Source: DTKY01 sp037440765
GTDB taxonomy: Bacteria > Acidobacteriota > Terriglobia > Bryobacterales > Bryobacteraceae
Direction of reading: 5' to 3'
Assembly (NCBI GenBank): GCA_037440765.1
Contig: JBBITL010000057.1
Span: 1-28,560, forward strand
Length of the DNA stretch: 28,560 bases
Shown: positions 1 to 7,132 of the stretch, piece after piece
Position numbering within the stretch: position 1 is the stretch's first letter
Layout: every line of letters begins with the position of its first letter
Program-made: the position numbers and the translations under genes
Notes under the pieces: generated by a model
The model's database searches: none
The model's input: only the letters and a program-made list of their open reading frames with translations
What the model was told of the DNA's origin: nothing

Positions 1-77
1 TGGTGGGCTCGACAGAACTCGAATCTGTGACCTCCTGCGTGTCAAGCAGGCGCTCTAACCAACTGAGCTACGAGCCC
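1..77 (-). tRNA. tRNA-Val (anticodon GAC)
   Basis: Read on the minus strand, the sequence folds as a complete cloverleaf. The 7-bp acceptor stem pairs GGGCTCG with CGAGCCC, followed by discriminator A and an encoded CCA at positions 3-1. The D arm contains GCTCAGTTGGTTAGAGC. The anticodon stem CCTGC/GCAGG encloses the loop TTGACAC, giving anticodon GAC, which reads valine GUC/GUU codons. The T arm is ACAGA-TTCGAGT-TCTGT. The 3' end coincides with the window edge, but the gene is complete including CCA. It stands alone here and lies next to a decayed IS66 region, consistent with tRNA loci often flanking accessory DNA. Confidence 0.97.
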
Positions 78-403
78 GGTTTTTCTTCATCGTACCAGAC
101 GGACGAGGGATTTGGCGAGGACTGATTAAACAGGCGAAAAACGGCGGCGCTCCTTCGCCTTCGACTGGCGCTAGCACGCGCCGCCGACGAGGTTGCCCGA
201 AGTTCCGTTGAAAGTGAGCGACCCTCGGAACTCATAGGCTACGCCACGGCCAGGGAGCCAGTCTCCTGCGACCTGCACGTACACCCGGGTTGGAACAGCG
301 CAGCGAGATTTGTGGCGCCTCTCACGCCAACTTCGTGGGGCGTTGTTCCATGGCCTTTCGGAGAGCCGCCTCGACTTTCGTCGCTGCTTCCTCCTGCATG
401 TGT
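78..403. other. Gene-poor region, nothing firmly assigned
   Basis: No full-length gene is recognisable in these 326 bases between the tRNA and the IS66 remnant. Two short minus-strand stretches look weakly coding. One is an open frame at 171-290 whose translation ends in a plausible protein tail (RVYVQVAGDWLPGRG, later SLTFNGTSGNLVGGAC) but has no start. The other is a 25-codon frame at 322-399 beginning MQEEAATKVEAALRK. Both look like debris of disrupted genes. No repeats or clear regulatory sites were seen apart from the tRNA promoter. Confidence 0.4.
89..97 (-). promoter_or_regulatory. Candidate extended -10 promoter of tRNA-Val
   Basis: On the minus strand the sequence reads TGG followed by TACGAT, about 11 nt upstream of the mature tRNA 5' end at 77. 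That fits an extended -10 (TGn plus hexamer) with transcription starting near position 82. No convincing -35 box is visible. It resembles the TGn-type -10 elements found before other genes in this window. Confidence 0.35.
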
Positions 404-619
404 CAAGGGCGGAGCAACTGAACGTTCTTCGGCAGCGCCAACGGGGGCCGTACGGCGGCGGTCCTCTCGACCCTCATCGCCACCTCGAAGCGCCACCACT
501 TGGATCCGTTCGCCTGCCTGCGCGATGTGTTGGCGCGCATTAGCACACAGCTCCAAAACCGGCTCGAGGAACTACTGCCTGATCGCTGGCGGGCCGCACG
601 GGCAGCCGTCACCGCCTGA
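404..619 (+). pseudogene. IS66-family transposase (TnpC) C-terminal remnant
   Basis: In one plus-strand frame the translation reads QGRSN-stop-TFFGSANGGRTAAV, then a stretch containing TSKRHHLDPFACLRDVL and finally NRLEELLPDRWRAA before the TGA at 617-619. This is the diagnostic C-terminal end of IS66-family DDE transposases (NW-x-FFGS-x-GGRTAA, LDP-x-x-YLRDVL-x-R, ELLPDRW). The expected Trp of NW is TGA at 419-421, a nonsense change. Upstream of about 404 the homology is lost, so the catalytic DDE core and the companion tnpA and tnpB genes are missing. It cannot encode an active transposase. IS66 identity is secure from motifs; the exact subgroup is not. Confidence 0.82.
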
Positions 620-650
620 CTCGACACCCAGCCCCCTGCGTGCTAGGCCC

Positions 651-674
651 CACATGGGTTCGCCGGACGCGTAC
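651..674 (+). repeat. Candidate right terminal inverted repeat of the IS66 remnant
   Basis: The stretch contains TGGGTTCGCCGGACGCGTAC and lies 31 nt after the transposase stop. Its reverse complement begins GTACGCGTCCGGCGAACCC, close to the GTAAGCG-type ends known for IS66 elements. It ends where the high-GC3 minus-strand reading frame of the neighbouring truncated gene begins. The matching left end was not found, as expected for a truncated element. The assignment rests on motif resemblance and position. Confidence 0.5.
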
Positions 675-845
675 AGACTGGCCAGGTCATACTCGGGCTC
701 CTTCTCCGGAAAGGCCATGTAGCGGGAGAAGGTCTCGCCGAAGCTGGCCCAGGTGGTCGGGCGTCCCCGGGGCCCCGGCGGCAGGCTGGCTCCAGGCGGC
801 CATGGGAACGAACAGGGAGACGACCAACCATCCATTCCTGGGCAT
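675..845 (-). pseudogene. 5' fragment of a secreted-protein gene, cut by the IS66 end
   Basis: On the minus strand an ATG at 845 opens a signal peptide (MPRNGWLVVSLFVPMAAWS, then QPAA). Within a G/C-run-rich stretch the coding frame shifts by one base. The mature part continues in another frame as TTWASFGETFSRYMAFPEKE followed by PEYDLASLYAS, with third positions almost all G or C, which argues that this frame was coding. The frame then runs straight into the IS66 terminus at 674 and has no natural end. The start lies 23 nt after the stop of the BsuPI-like gene upstream, so it was probably the third gene of that minus-strand operon. The frameshift may be a real mutation or a sequencing error. 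The protein family is not recognised. Confidence 0.55.
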
Positions 846-868
846 ACGGTTGAGGATGGCGTCTCCTT

Positions 869-1810
869 CTATGGCGCGGCGGCGATTTCGAAGCCGGCGG
901 TGGCCGAGTATGCCCGGGGCTGCATGGCCGCCAGCCACGCTTCCGCGGTATACCGGCCCGCGGGCAGGGATCTCCCGGCCTGGTCCCGGAGCGGGACGAG
1001 CAGAGGGTAGTTTCTCTCCCCGTAGCCGTGCGTCTCTCTGCGGAGGACCTCGGCGAATCCCCTGCCCTCCGACCACCGGTACACGACCTCGCCCTTCTCG
1101 TTGCGGAGGACGAAGTCATAAACCTGAGTGGTGGGGAACATCACCTCAAGCGGCGCCCAGCGGTGATTGCGCAACGTAAGACGGGCGACGATCTCCCCGG
1201 AGGCCGGGTAGACGTAACGGTCGAGCGTCAGGCCGAAGCTGACGCTCTCTTCGGCAACGTAAGTCACGCCTCCGGAGCGCATGTAAATGAGGTCCCACCT
1301 GGCGACGGCGGGTCCGCCGATGTTCTGTTCCCGGTGGACCAACCCGATGTAGGGCATGAACAGCTCCCGGGTGATGCCCACCTGGAAGACGCCCGGATAG
1401 CGGATCTCCAGCGCCCGGTTGTGCCAGCCGATCGGCCCCCAGTATAGAGTCTCGCTCGAGGTGACGACGGCGGGCGAGTTGCTCGTGCCAGGCAGAAACG
1501 TCTGATAGGGCTGGCCGACGGGGTTCAGGAATGCGTACCAGACCTGCTCAAATCCGCGGGCGGGGTCGTAGGCGACGATGGAGCCGTTCTCATCGCGCCG
1601 GAGCCAGGCGTCACCTCCGGGGTGGCCCTGGAGAAGGCAGTAGCGGCGGCCTTGGAAGTCGCCGGTGCCAACGACCTCGAGCGCCATGACATCACCGGCG
1701 GAACTGCGGTAGATCCACTGGTTGCCGGCCTGCAACGGGAAGTAATCCGGCTGGGCGAGGAGGGGAACGGCGAGCAGACAGGCCAGGAGGCCTGTCCCAC
1801 TAGTAGACAC
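869..1810 (-). CDS. Secreted protein with C-terminal BsuPI-like domain (paralogue 2)
   Basis: A 313-residue protein with an N-terminal signal peptide (hydrophobic residues 6-19, likely cleavage after LLAQ), so probably periplasmic or surface-exposed. The first part carries the FPLQAGNQWIYR motif common in secreted proteins of unknown role. Residues about 206-313 resemble the BsuPI fold (intracellular proteinase inhibitor family, PF12690): ARLTLRN, YDFVLRNEKGEVVYRWSEGR, then GYGERNY. The GTG start at 1810 overlaps the end of the upstream gene by 11 nt, and GAGG inside that gene sits at ribosome-binding distance, so translation is probably coupled. It is a clear paralogue of the gene at 1800-2786. 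BsuPI domains are named after a Bacillus protease inhibitor; inhibitory activity here is only a possibility. Confidence 0.85.
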   Translation of the reverse strand: MSTSGTGLLACLLAVPLLAQPDYFPLQAGNQWIYRSSAGDVMALEVVGTGDFQGRRYCLLQGHPGGDAWLRRDENGSIVAYDPARGFEQVWYAFLNPVGQPYQTFLPGTSNSPAVVTSSETLYWGPIGWHNRALEIRYPGVFQVGITRELFMPYIGLVHREQNIGGPAVARWDLIYMRSGGVTYVAEESVSFGLTLDRYVYPASGEIVARLTLRNHRWAPLEVMFPTTQVYDFVLRNEKGEVVYRWSEGRGFAEVLRRETHGYGERNYPLLVPLRDQAGRSLPAGRYTAEAWLAAMQPRAYSATAGFEIAAAP

Positions 1811-2786
1811 GCTGCACCTCGAATCCCACCGATGCCCGGAAGCTCTGTACGCCGGTGTTGGCGATCCAGGCCTCGGCCGTGTACTTGCCCTGGGCCAGCG
1901 GCCGGCCGGCCTTGTCGGCGAGGGGGACGATGATCACGTAGTTCTTCTCGCCGGGCCCGATTGTCTCCCGGCCGAGCACCATGATGAAGGCCCTTCCGTC
2001 GCTCCAACGCAAGACCACGGCGCCCTTGTCGTCCCTGATTTCCAGGTCATAGCGCTGGCCGCTGGTGAAATCGAGCGTCAGCGGCTTATCCGTGGTGTTG
2101 CGCAGCGTGAGGCGGGCCGTCAATCGCGGGATGCTGGTAATTGGATCGACCGGCGGCATCAGATTGGCGGTGTAGACGGGCTTGTCCAGGGTGAGCGAGA
2201 AGTGCAGCTCGGGCTGGGAAATCACCGTTGCGCCGGCGGTGCGGGCATAGAGCAGGGTGTAGGTGCGAGGGCCGCCGATGGTGGCTTCGGTGCGAAGCAT
2301 CAGCCCCGTCCAGCGGTAGAAGATCTCCTCGGTCAGCCCGGCGTCCATGCAGAGCCCGGGAGGGTAAATGATTTGAAGGGCCTCCGGGAACACGCCGGCC
2401 GGTCCTTCGTAGCGGTTGTTGCGGCTCAGCACCGTCGCCTTGCGAGTGCAGGGATCGATCGAGGTGTCGTAGCTCCGGCCCACCGGCGTTGAGAAGGCAT
2501 ACCAGCGGCTCTCCTGGCCGGAGGCCCGATCCAAGGCCCAGACGTCTCCGTCGCCGTCCTTTCGCAGAAAGGCCTCCTTCGCGCCGAAGCCCTCAAAGAC
2601 CGAGTACCACCGGCCCCCGATAAATTCCGCGCGGGAAACCCTGGCGACGTGGAGCGGTTCCCCGCAAAGCCCGGTACACCTGTAGACCCACTCGTTGCCG
2701 GGATGGAGCGGGAAGTGATCGGGGCTTGCGGAGAAGGCGCAGAGCCACAGCGTGACTCCACAGAGCAGCGCGCGTACGGCGAGCAT
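1800..2786 (-). CDS. Secreted protein with C-terminal BsuPI-like domain (paralogue 1)
   Basis: A 328-residue exported protein. The ATG at 2786 is chosen because GGAGG lies 7 nt upstream (2794-2798); an in-frame ATG at 2804 has no ribosome-binding site. The signal peptide covers about residues 1-23 (LLCGVTLWLCAFSAS), followed by the motif FPLHPGNEWVYR shared with the neighbouring paralogue. Residues about 218-328 form the BsuPI-like domain: LTARLTLRNTTDKPLTLDF, GQRYDLEIRDDKGAVVLRWS, then GPGEKNY. This copy has extra cysteines near the N terminus (YRCTGLCGEP) and in the middle (DPCTRK, GLCMD) that its partner lacks, which suggests disulfides. It is the first gene of a minus-strand operon, divergent from the plus-strand gene at 2837, with which it shares a short promoter gap. 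Confidence 0.85.
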   Translation of the reverse strand: MLAVRALLCGVTLWLCAFSASPDHFPLHPGNEWVYRCTGLCGEPLHVARVSRAEFIGGRWYSVFEGFGAKEAFLRKDGDGDVWALDRASGQESRWYAFSTPVGRSYDTSIDPCTRKATVLSRNNRYEGPAGVFPEALQIIYPPGLCMDAGLTEEIFYRWTGLMLRTEATIGGPRTYTLLYARTAGATVISQPELHFSLTLDKPVYTANLMPPVDPITSIPRLTARLTLRNTTDKPLTLDFTSGQRYDLEIRDDKGAVVLRWSDGRAFIMVLGRETIGPGEKNYVIIVPLADKAGRPLAQGKYTAEAWIANTGVQSFRASVGFEVQRVY

Positions 2787-2836
2787 GGCGACGCCTCCAG
2801 ACATGACTGTGACGGAGGCAGCGGTAAGATGGTTTC

Positions 2837-3619
2837 ATGAGAGTCGCCTTGAGGCCCGCCCTGTTGTTGTTTGTTGGCCTGGCGGCCTTTGCGGCCAGCG
2901 TCAGGTTGTACCTCAAGGATGGCAGCTACCACGTGGTGCGCGAATACGAGGTGCACACCGACCGGGTGCGCTTCTACAGCGTGGAGCGCAGCGACTGGGA
3001 GGAGATCCCCCTGGAGCTGGTGGACCTCAACCGCACTGAGAGGGAAGCGAATGAGCGGAGGGCTGCCCGGGCGGAGGAATCCGCGGTTCTCGCCGTCGAA
3101 GAAGAGGCCGAGCGGGCGCAGCGGAATGAAGTGGCGCGCCTGCCGCTGGAGCCGGGCGTTCACCTGATCGATGGAGAGCAACTGAGGCCCATCCCTCAGG
3201 CCGTGGTCAAGGCTGTCACCAGCAGGGGCCGCAGCGTCCTTCAGGTGCTGGTGCCGGTGCCGTTGGTGGCCGGCAGGACCACGGTGGAACTTGACGGGGA
3301 ACGCTCAGCCAACCTGGTGACTCAGCCACAGCCGGAATTCTACTTCCGCATGGCGCTGCCCGAGAGGTTCGCCATTCTAAGACTGGGCGTGAAGAAGGGC
3401 GCGCGGGTGGCGCAGACCTGGCACCTCATACCCAAGTCGGAAGAGTTGATCGAGGAGCAGGAGATCGTGCCGGTGCTGCACCGCCAGCTTGGGCCGAACC
3501 TGTACAAGATCTGGCCCGTCGAGCCGCTGAAACCCGGCGAGTACGCCGTCGCGGAGTACACCGCCGGCCAGCGCAACATCCAGGTGTGGGATTTCGCCTT
3601 CCGGCCCGCCGCCCGGTAG
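2837..3619 (+). CDS. Secreted hypothetical protein (LKDG-start family)
   Basis: A 260-residue protein with a signal peptide at residues 1-19 (LLLFVGLAAFAAS). The mature N terminus reads VRLYLKDGSYHVVREYEV, then VRFYSVERSDWEEIPLELVD. A similar start is familiar to me from acidobacterial secreted proteins of unknown function. Residues about 55-95 are charged and probably helical (NRTEREANERRAARAEES, EEEAERAQRNE). The C-terminal half looks like a beta-rich domain (FYFRMALPERFAILRLGVKK, VEPLKPGEYAVAEY). The ATG at 2837 has only a weak upstream ribosome-binding site. It is divergent from the BsuPI pair and about 60 nt upstream of the S46 peptidase. No enzymatic motif is visible and no function is proposed. 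Confidence 0.8.
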   Translation: MRVALRPALLLFVGLAAFAASVRLYLKDGSYHVVREYEVHTDRVRFYSVERSDWEEIPLELVDLNRTEREANERRAARAEESAVLAVEEEAERAQRNEVARLPLEPGVHLIDGEQLRPIPQAVVKAVTSRGRSVLQVLVPVPLVAGRTTVELDGERSANLVTQPQPEFYFRMALPERFAILRLGVKKGARVAQTWHLIPKSEELIEEQEIVPVLHRQLGPNLYKIWPVEPLKPGEYAVAEYTAGQRNIQVWDFAFRPAAR

Positions 3620-3637
3620 CGGCCCCATTGCGCGGGG

Positions 3638-3667
3638 CTGAAACCGTCTCCACTCAGGCTCTATACT
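3638..3667 (+). promoter_or_regulatory. Candidate promoter of the S46 peptidase gene
   Basis: CTGAAA at 3638-3643 (like TTGACA) and TATACT at 3662-3667 (like TATAAT) are separated by 18 nt. Transcription would start near 3674, giving a very short leader before the ATG at 3682. This fits separate transcription from the gene upstream, whose stop is at 3619. Confidence 0.45.
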
Positions 3668-3681
3668 GGCAGGCAGCCGGT

Positions 3682-5805
3682 ATGAAACCCTTCATCGGAA
3701 GTCTTGTGCTCGTCGCAGCGGCCGCCATGGGCGCGGCGGCCGGGGAAGGCAAGTGGATGCCCGAACAGGTCCTGCGGCTGAGTCCGTCCTGGCTCAGGCA
3801 GCAGGGGCTGGAACTGCCGCCCTCGCGGATCTGGGACCCGGCAAGAGGAACCGGCCTGCTGGCCGCGGCAGTGAACGTGGGCGGCTGTTCGGCCGCCTTC
3901 GTCTCCGGGACCGGACTGATCGCCACCAACCACCACTGCCTGTTCTCCATCCTTCAAGAGCACAGCACCGCCGCCAATGACATAATCACAAGCGGCCACT
4001 TGGCGAAAACCCTCTCCGAGGAACTGCCCAGCAGAACCACCCGCGTCGCCATCCCGCGGCGCTTCACGGACGTGACGGCGGAGGTGCTGGCGGCAGTCCC
4101 GCCGGGAGCGGGTGACCTGGCGCGGCAGCGCGCCGTTGAAGCCAAGGGCAAGTCGCTGGTGGCTGCCTGCGAACAGCAGAGGTTCCACCGCTGCCGCCTG
4201 GCCGGCTTCGATGGCGGCCTTCAGTACGTCCTGGTGGACACGCTGGAACTGACCGACGTGAGGCTGGTCTACGCGCCGCCGCGCGCCATCGGCGAATACG
4301 GCGGAGAGATAGACAACTGGTCCTGGCCGCGGCACGCGGGGGATTTTGCGATAGCGCGTGCCTATGTGGGTCCGGACGGCAACCCGGCTCCTTACTCCGC
4401 CGCCAACGTCCCCTACAAGCCGGAGCAGTTCCTGCCGCTGTCCCGCCGGGGAGTCTCCGAGGGCGACTTCGTGATGGTCATGGGGTATCCGGGCGTCACC
4501 TACCGGTCGCTCACCGCTCTGGAGATGGAACACAGGCGGGACCTCTTCTTCGGAGCGCGCGTGGACCTGTATGGGGAGTGGATACGGCTTCTGGAGGAAG
4601 CCACCAAGAGCAGGCCCGATGGCGCCATCGCGGTGGCAGCCACGATCAAGAGCATGAGCAACGTCCACAAGAATGCCCAGGGCCAACTGGCCGGCTTCGC
4701 ACGGGGACGAATAGTGGAGAAGCAGAGGGCAGCCGAGGCGGAGGTCGTGAGGTGGGCGAAGCCGCGGAGCCAGTTCAGCGGCGCGATCGAAGCGCTTCGG
4801 GGGCTCAACGAGCTTGCCGCGGAAAACGCCCGCACGGCGCAGCGGGATTTCCTGCTGGGGACGGTATCGGCCGGCTCACGCGCCCTGTATCTGGCAGCTA
4901 CGCTGGTGCGTGCGGCCAAGGAACGCCAGAAGCCGGATGCGGAACGCGAGCCGGCCTACATGGAGCGCGAACTGCCGCGCCTGCGCGACCGCCTGGAAAG
5001 AGAGCAGAAGAGCTACGACGCGGCCGCCGACCGGGCCCTGTTCGCGTCCTTCCTCAACCGGGCTTCGCGGTTGACTGGCGTTCAGCGCCTGGCGGCCGTC
5101 GAGGGCGTGGCGGACCGGCTGGACGCGATCTACTCCGAAACCAAGGTGATGGATCTCGCCGAGCGGCTGGCCATGTTCGGAGAGAGTCCCGAGCGTTTGC
5201 GCGCACGGAAAGACCCGCTCCTTGAGTTCGCCTTCCGGTTGGATGAGGCGCTGCTCGAGCTGAAGGAGCGCAACGACCGCTCGGCCGGGGCCATCTCGCG
5301 CCTCCGCCCCGAATGGTTGAAGGCGGTGCACGCTCACGCCGGCAAGCCCGTCGCGCCCGACGCCAACGGGACGCTGCGCGTGAGCTTCGCGCGGGTCGCC
5401 GGCTACAGCCCCCGCGACGGCGTGTTCTACACGCCCCGCACGACGCTGGCCGGCATGATCGAGAAGCACACAGGCCAGGAGCCATTCAATGTGCCCACGC
5501 ATGTCAGGCAGGCGGCCGAGGCGGGCAGGAGCGGCGCGTGGCGCGACCCGAAACTGGGCGACATACCGGTGAACTTCCTGGCGGACGCCGACACTTCCGG
5601 AGGAAACTCGGGGAGCCCGGTTGTCAATGGCCGGGGCGAGGTGGTGGGCCTGAACTTCGACCGTGTCTGGGAGAACGTCGCCAACGACTTCGGCTACAAC
5701 CCCGCTATCGCCCGCAACATCAGCGTGGACATCCGCTACATGCTCTGGATGCTGGACCAGGTCACCGGCGCCAGGGCTCTGCTGGCGGAGTTGGGCGTGC
5801 GCTGA
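3682..5805 (+). CDS. S46 family dipeptidyl-peptidase, DPP11-type
   Basis: A 707-residue exported serine exopeptidase that should remove dipeptides from peptide N termini in the periplasm or at the surface. The ATG at 3682 opens a signal peptide (about residues 1-20, LVLVAAAAMGAAAG). Catalytic blocks of the S46 chymotrypsin-like fold are present: TNHHC (His85), DNWSWPRHAGDF (likely Asp221) and SGGNSGSP (Ser643). Length matches the usual 700-720. The residue 18 positions after the catalytic Ser is Arg661, in GLNFDRVWE. In characterised enzymes Arg here marks DPP11 (Asp/Glu preference at P1) and Gly marks DPP7 (hydrophobic), so acidic specificity is inferred. Asn212 and Trp213 lie in the block used for N-terminus recognition. 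It follows the secreted protein at 2837 and precedes the moeZ-like gene by 47 nt. Confidence 0.95.
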   Translation: MKPFIGSLVLVAAAAMGAAAGEGKWMPEQVLRLSPSWLRQQGLELPPSRIWDPARGTGLLAAAVNVGGCSAAFVSGTGLIATNHHCLFSILQEHSTAANDIITSGHLAKTLSEELPSRTTRVAIPRRFTDVTAEVLAAVPPGAGDLARQRAVEAKGKSLVAACEQQRFHRCRLAGFDGGLQYVLVDTLELTDVRLVYAPPRAIGEYGGEIDNWSWPRHAGDFAIARAYVGPDGNPAPYSAANVPYKPEQFLPLSRRGVSEGDFVMVMGYPGVTYRSLTALEMEHRRDLFFGARVDLYGEWIRLLEEATKSRPDGAIAVAATIKSMSNVHKNAQGQLAGFARGRIVEKQRAAEAEVVRWAKPRSQFSGAIEALRGLNELAAENARTAQRDFLLGTVSAGSRALYLAATLVRAAKERQKPDAEREPAYMERELPRLRDRLEREQKSYDAAADRALFASFLNRASRLTGVQRLAAVEGVADRLDAIYSETKVMDLAERLAMFGESPERLRARKDPLLEFAFRLDEALLELKERNDRSAGAISRLRPEWLKAVHAHAGKPVAPDANGTLRVSFARVAGYSPRDGVFYTPRTTLAGMIEKHTGQEPFNVPTHVRQAAEAGRSGAWRDPKLGDIPVNFLADADTSGGNSGSPVVNGRGEVVGLNFDRVWENVANDFGYNPAIARNISVDIRYMLWMLDQVTGARALLAELGVR

Positions 5806-5852
5806 GCAGACTGCTGCGCAACCCTTGGAGCCCTAAGGGTAAGGATAGATAC

Positions 5853-7037
5853 ATGGCGGAGCCGACGGGATCGACTGAGAAGCCAGCTGAGGCGCAGCTT
5901 GCCAGCGAGGAGATCCTGCGCTACAGCCGGCACCTGATCCTCCCGGAAGTGGGATTCGAGGGGCAGCTCAAGCTGAAGCGCGCCAAGGTGCTGCTGGTGG
6001 GAGTGGGTGGCCTTGGCTCGCCCGTGGGGCTCTACCTGGCGGCGGCCGGGGTGGGCCGCCTCGGGGTTGCTGACTTCGACGTGGTCGAGCCCGGCAACCT
6101 GCACCGGCAGATCATGCACGCGGCCGGTGACGTCGGTCGCCTGAAGCTCGATTCGGCGGCCGAGGCTATCCGGGATCTCAATCCTGGCGTGGCCGTGGAC
6201 CGGCACGAGACCGCGCTCACCAGCCGGAACGCCATGGAGATCCTGGCGGGCTACGACGTGGTTGTGGACGGATCGGACAATTTCCCGACGCGCTACCTGG
6301 TGAACGACGCCTGCGTGTTGCTTGGCAAACCCGACGTCTACGGCTCCGTATACCGGTTCGAAGGGCAGGCGGCTGTGTTCGCCCTCCCGGGCGGGCCCTG
6401 CTATCGATGCCTGTACCCGGAGCCCCCTCCGCCGGGAGCTGTCCCGAGCTGCGCCGAAGCGGGCATCCTGGGGGTCCTGCCTGGACTGATCGGGATGATC
6501 ATGGCCACCGAGACCGTGAAGTTGATCCTGGGGGCTGGTGCGCCGCTGGCAGGGAGGCTGCTGCTCTACGACGCGCTCGCCATGCGCTTCCGGGAGGTGC
6601 GGCTTAAGCGGAATCCAGGCTGCCCGGTGTGCGGCGGCAATCCGGCGGTGCGGGAGTTGATCGACTACCAGGCCTTCTGCGGCCTGGGGAAGCCGGACGA
6701 TCAGCCCCATGTCATCGGCGATCTCGAAATGGATGTGCTGGAGCTGAACGCCAGGCTGGAACGCGGCGAGAGTGTCACGCTCGTCGACGTGCGCGAGCCC
6801 CACGAATACCAGATCTGCCGCCTGCCGGGCGCTGTGCTTATTCCCCTGAAGCAGCTTCCCGGGCGTCTCGGGGAACTGGACCCGTCGGCGGAGCTGGTCG
6901 CCTATTGTAAGACCGGGCGCCGCAGCGCCAAGGCTGCGGCGCTCCTGGCTGGCGCGGGTTTCCGGCGAGCCCGGAGCCTGAAGGGCGGGATTGCGGCCTG
7001 GAGCGGGACGATAGACCCCGCCATGCCCAGGTATTAG
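5853..7037 (+). CDS. moeZ: MoeB/ThiF-type E1 adenylyltransferase-rhodanese fusion
   Basis: A 394-residue cytoplasmic enzyme expected to adenylate the C-terminal glycine of a ubiquitin-like sulfur carrier (MoaD, ThiS or CysO type) and then convert it to a thiocarboxylate. The E1 domain spans about residues 18-270: nucleotide loop GVGGLGS (50-56), the DNFPTRYLVND block, zinc pairs Cys183/Cys186 (CYRC) and Cys257/Cys260 (CPVC), and Cys200 in SCAEAGILG at the usual catalytic cysteine. The rhodanese domain (about 290-390) has active-site Cys352 in CKTGRRS. Both modules look intact. The ATG at 5853 has AAGGA at 5841-5845. No MoaD, ThiS or CysO gene is in the window, so the pathway cannot be chosen from context. 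The order of domains matches MoeZ/MoeBR. Confidence 0.92.
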   Translation: MAEPTGSTEKPAEAQLASEEILRYSRHLILPEVGFEGQLKLKRAKVLLVGVGGLGSPVGLYLAAAGVGRLGVADFDVVEPGNLHRQIMHAAGDVGRLKLDSAAEAIRDLNPGVAVDRHETALTSRNAMEILAGYDVVVDGSDNFPTRYLVNDACVLLGKPDVYGSVYRFEGQAAVFALPGGPCYRCLYPEPPPPGAVPSCAEAGILGVLPGLIGMIMATETVKLILGAGAPLAGRLLLYDALAMRFREVRLKRNPGCPVCGGNPAVRELIDYQAFCGLGKPDDQPHVIGDLEMDVLELNARLERGESVTLVDVREPHEYQICRLPGAVLIPLKQLPGRLGELDPSAELVAYCKTGRRSAKAAALLAGAGFRRARSLKGGIAAWSGTIDPAMPRY

Positions 7038-7092
7038 CGCCCGGCCTGCTGCCAACGCCGGTGGCCGTGCCGCCGTATCCTGGGAACAGGTA

Positions 7093-7124
7093 GCGCTCTG
7101 AGGGCATCCAATCCCTCTGAGCGC
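7093..7124 (+). other. Imperfect inverted repeat before the ADOP-like gene
   Basis: GCGCTC-T-GAGGG (7093-7104) pairs with CCCTC-T-GAGCGC (7113-7124) across an 8-nt loop, giving 11 base pairs with one central T-T mismatch. It ends 8 nt before the ATG at 7133. There is no T-tract, so a classic intrinsic terminator for the gene upstream is unlikely. It could be a 5'-UTR hairpin over the start region or an operator palindrome. Confidence 0.5.
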
Positions 7125-7132
7125 AGTGTGCC

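Noticed and set aside
322..399. A 25-codon minus-strand ORF starting MQEEAATKVEAALRK
   Set aside because: It has an ATG and plausible composition but is too short, has no ribosome-binding site or recognised family, and lies in decayed DNA; kept only as a note in the unassigned region.
2787..2804. Upstream ATG (2804) as start of BsuPI-like paralogue 1
   Set aside because: No Shine-Dalgarno precedes it, while ATG 2786 has GGAGG at 7-nt spacing and opens directly into a signal peptide.
5821..5840. Small inverted repeat ACCCTT/AAGGGT between the peptidase and MoeZ-like genes as a terminator
   Set aside because: Only 6 bp, no T-tract, and it sits right before the ribosome-binding site of the next gene; too weak to call.
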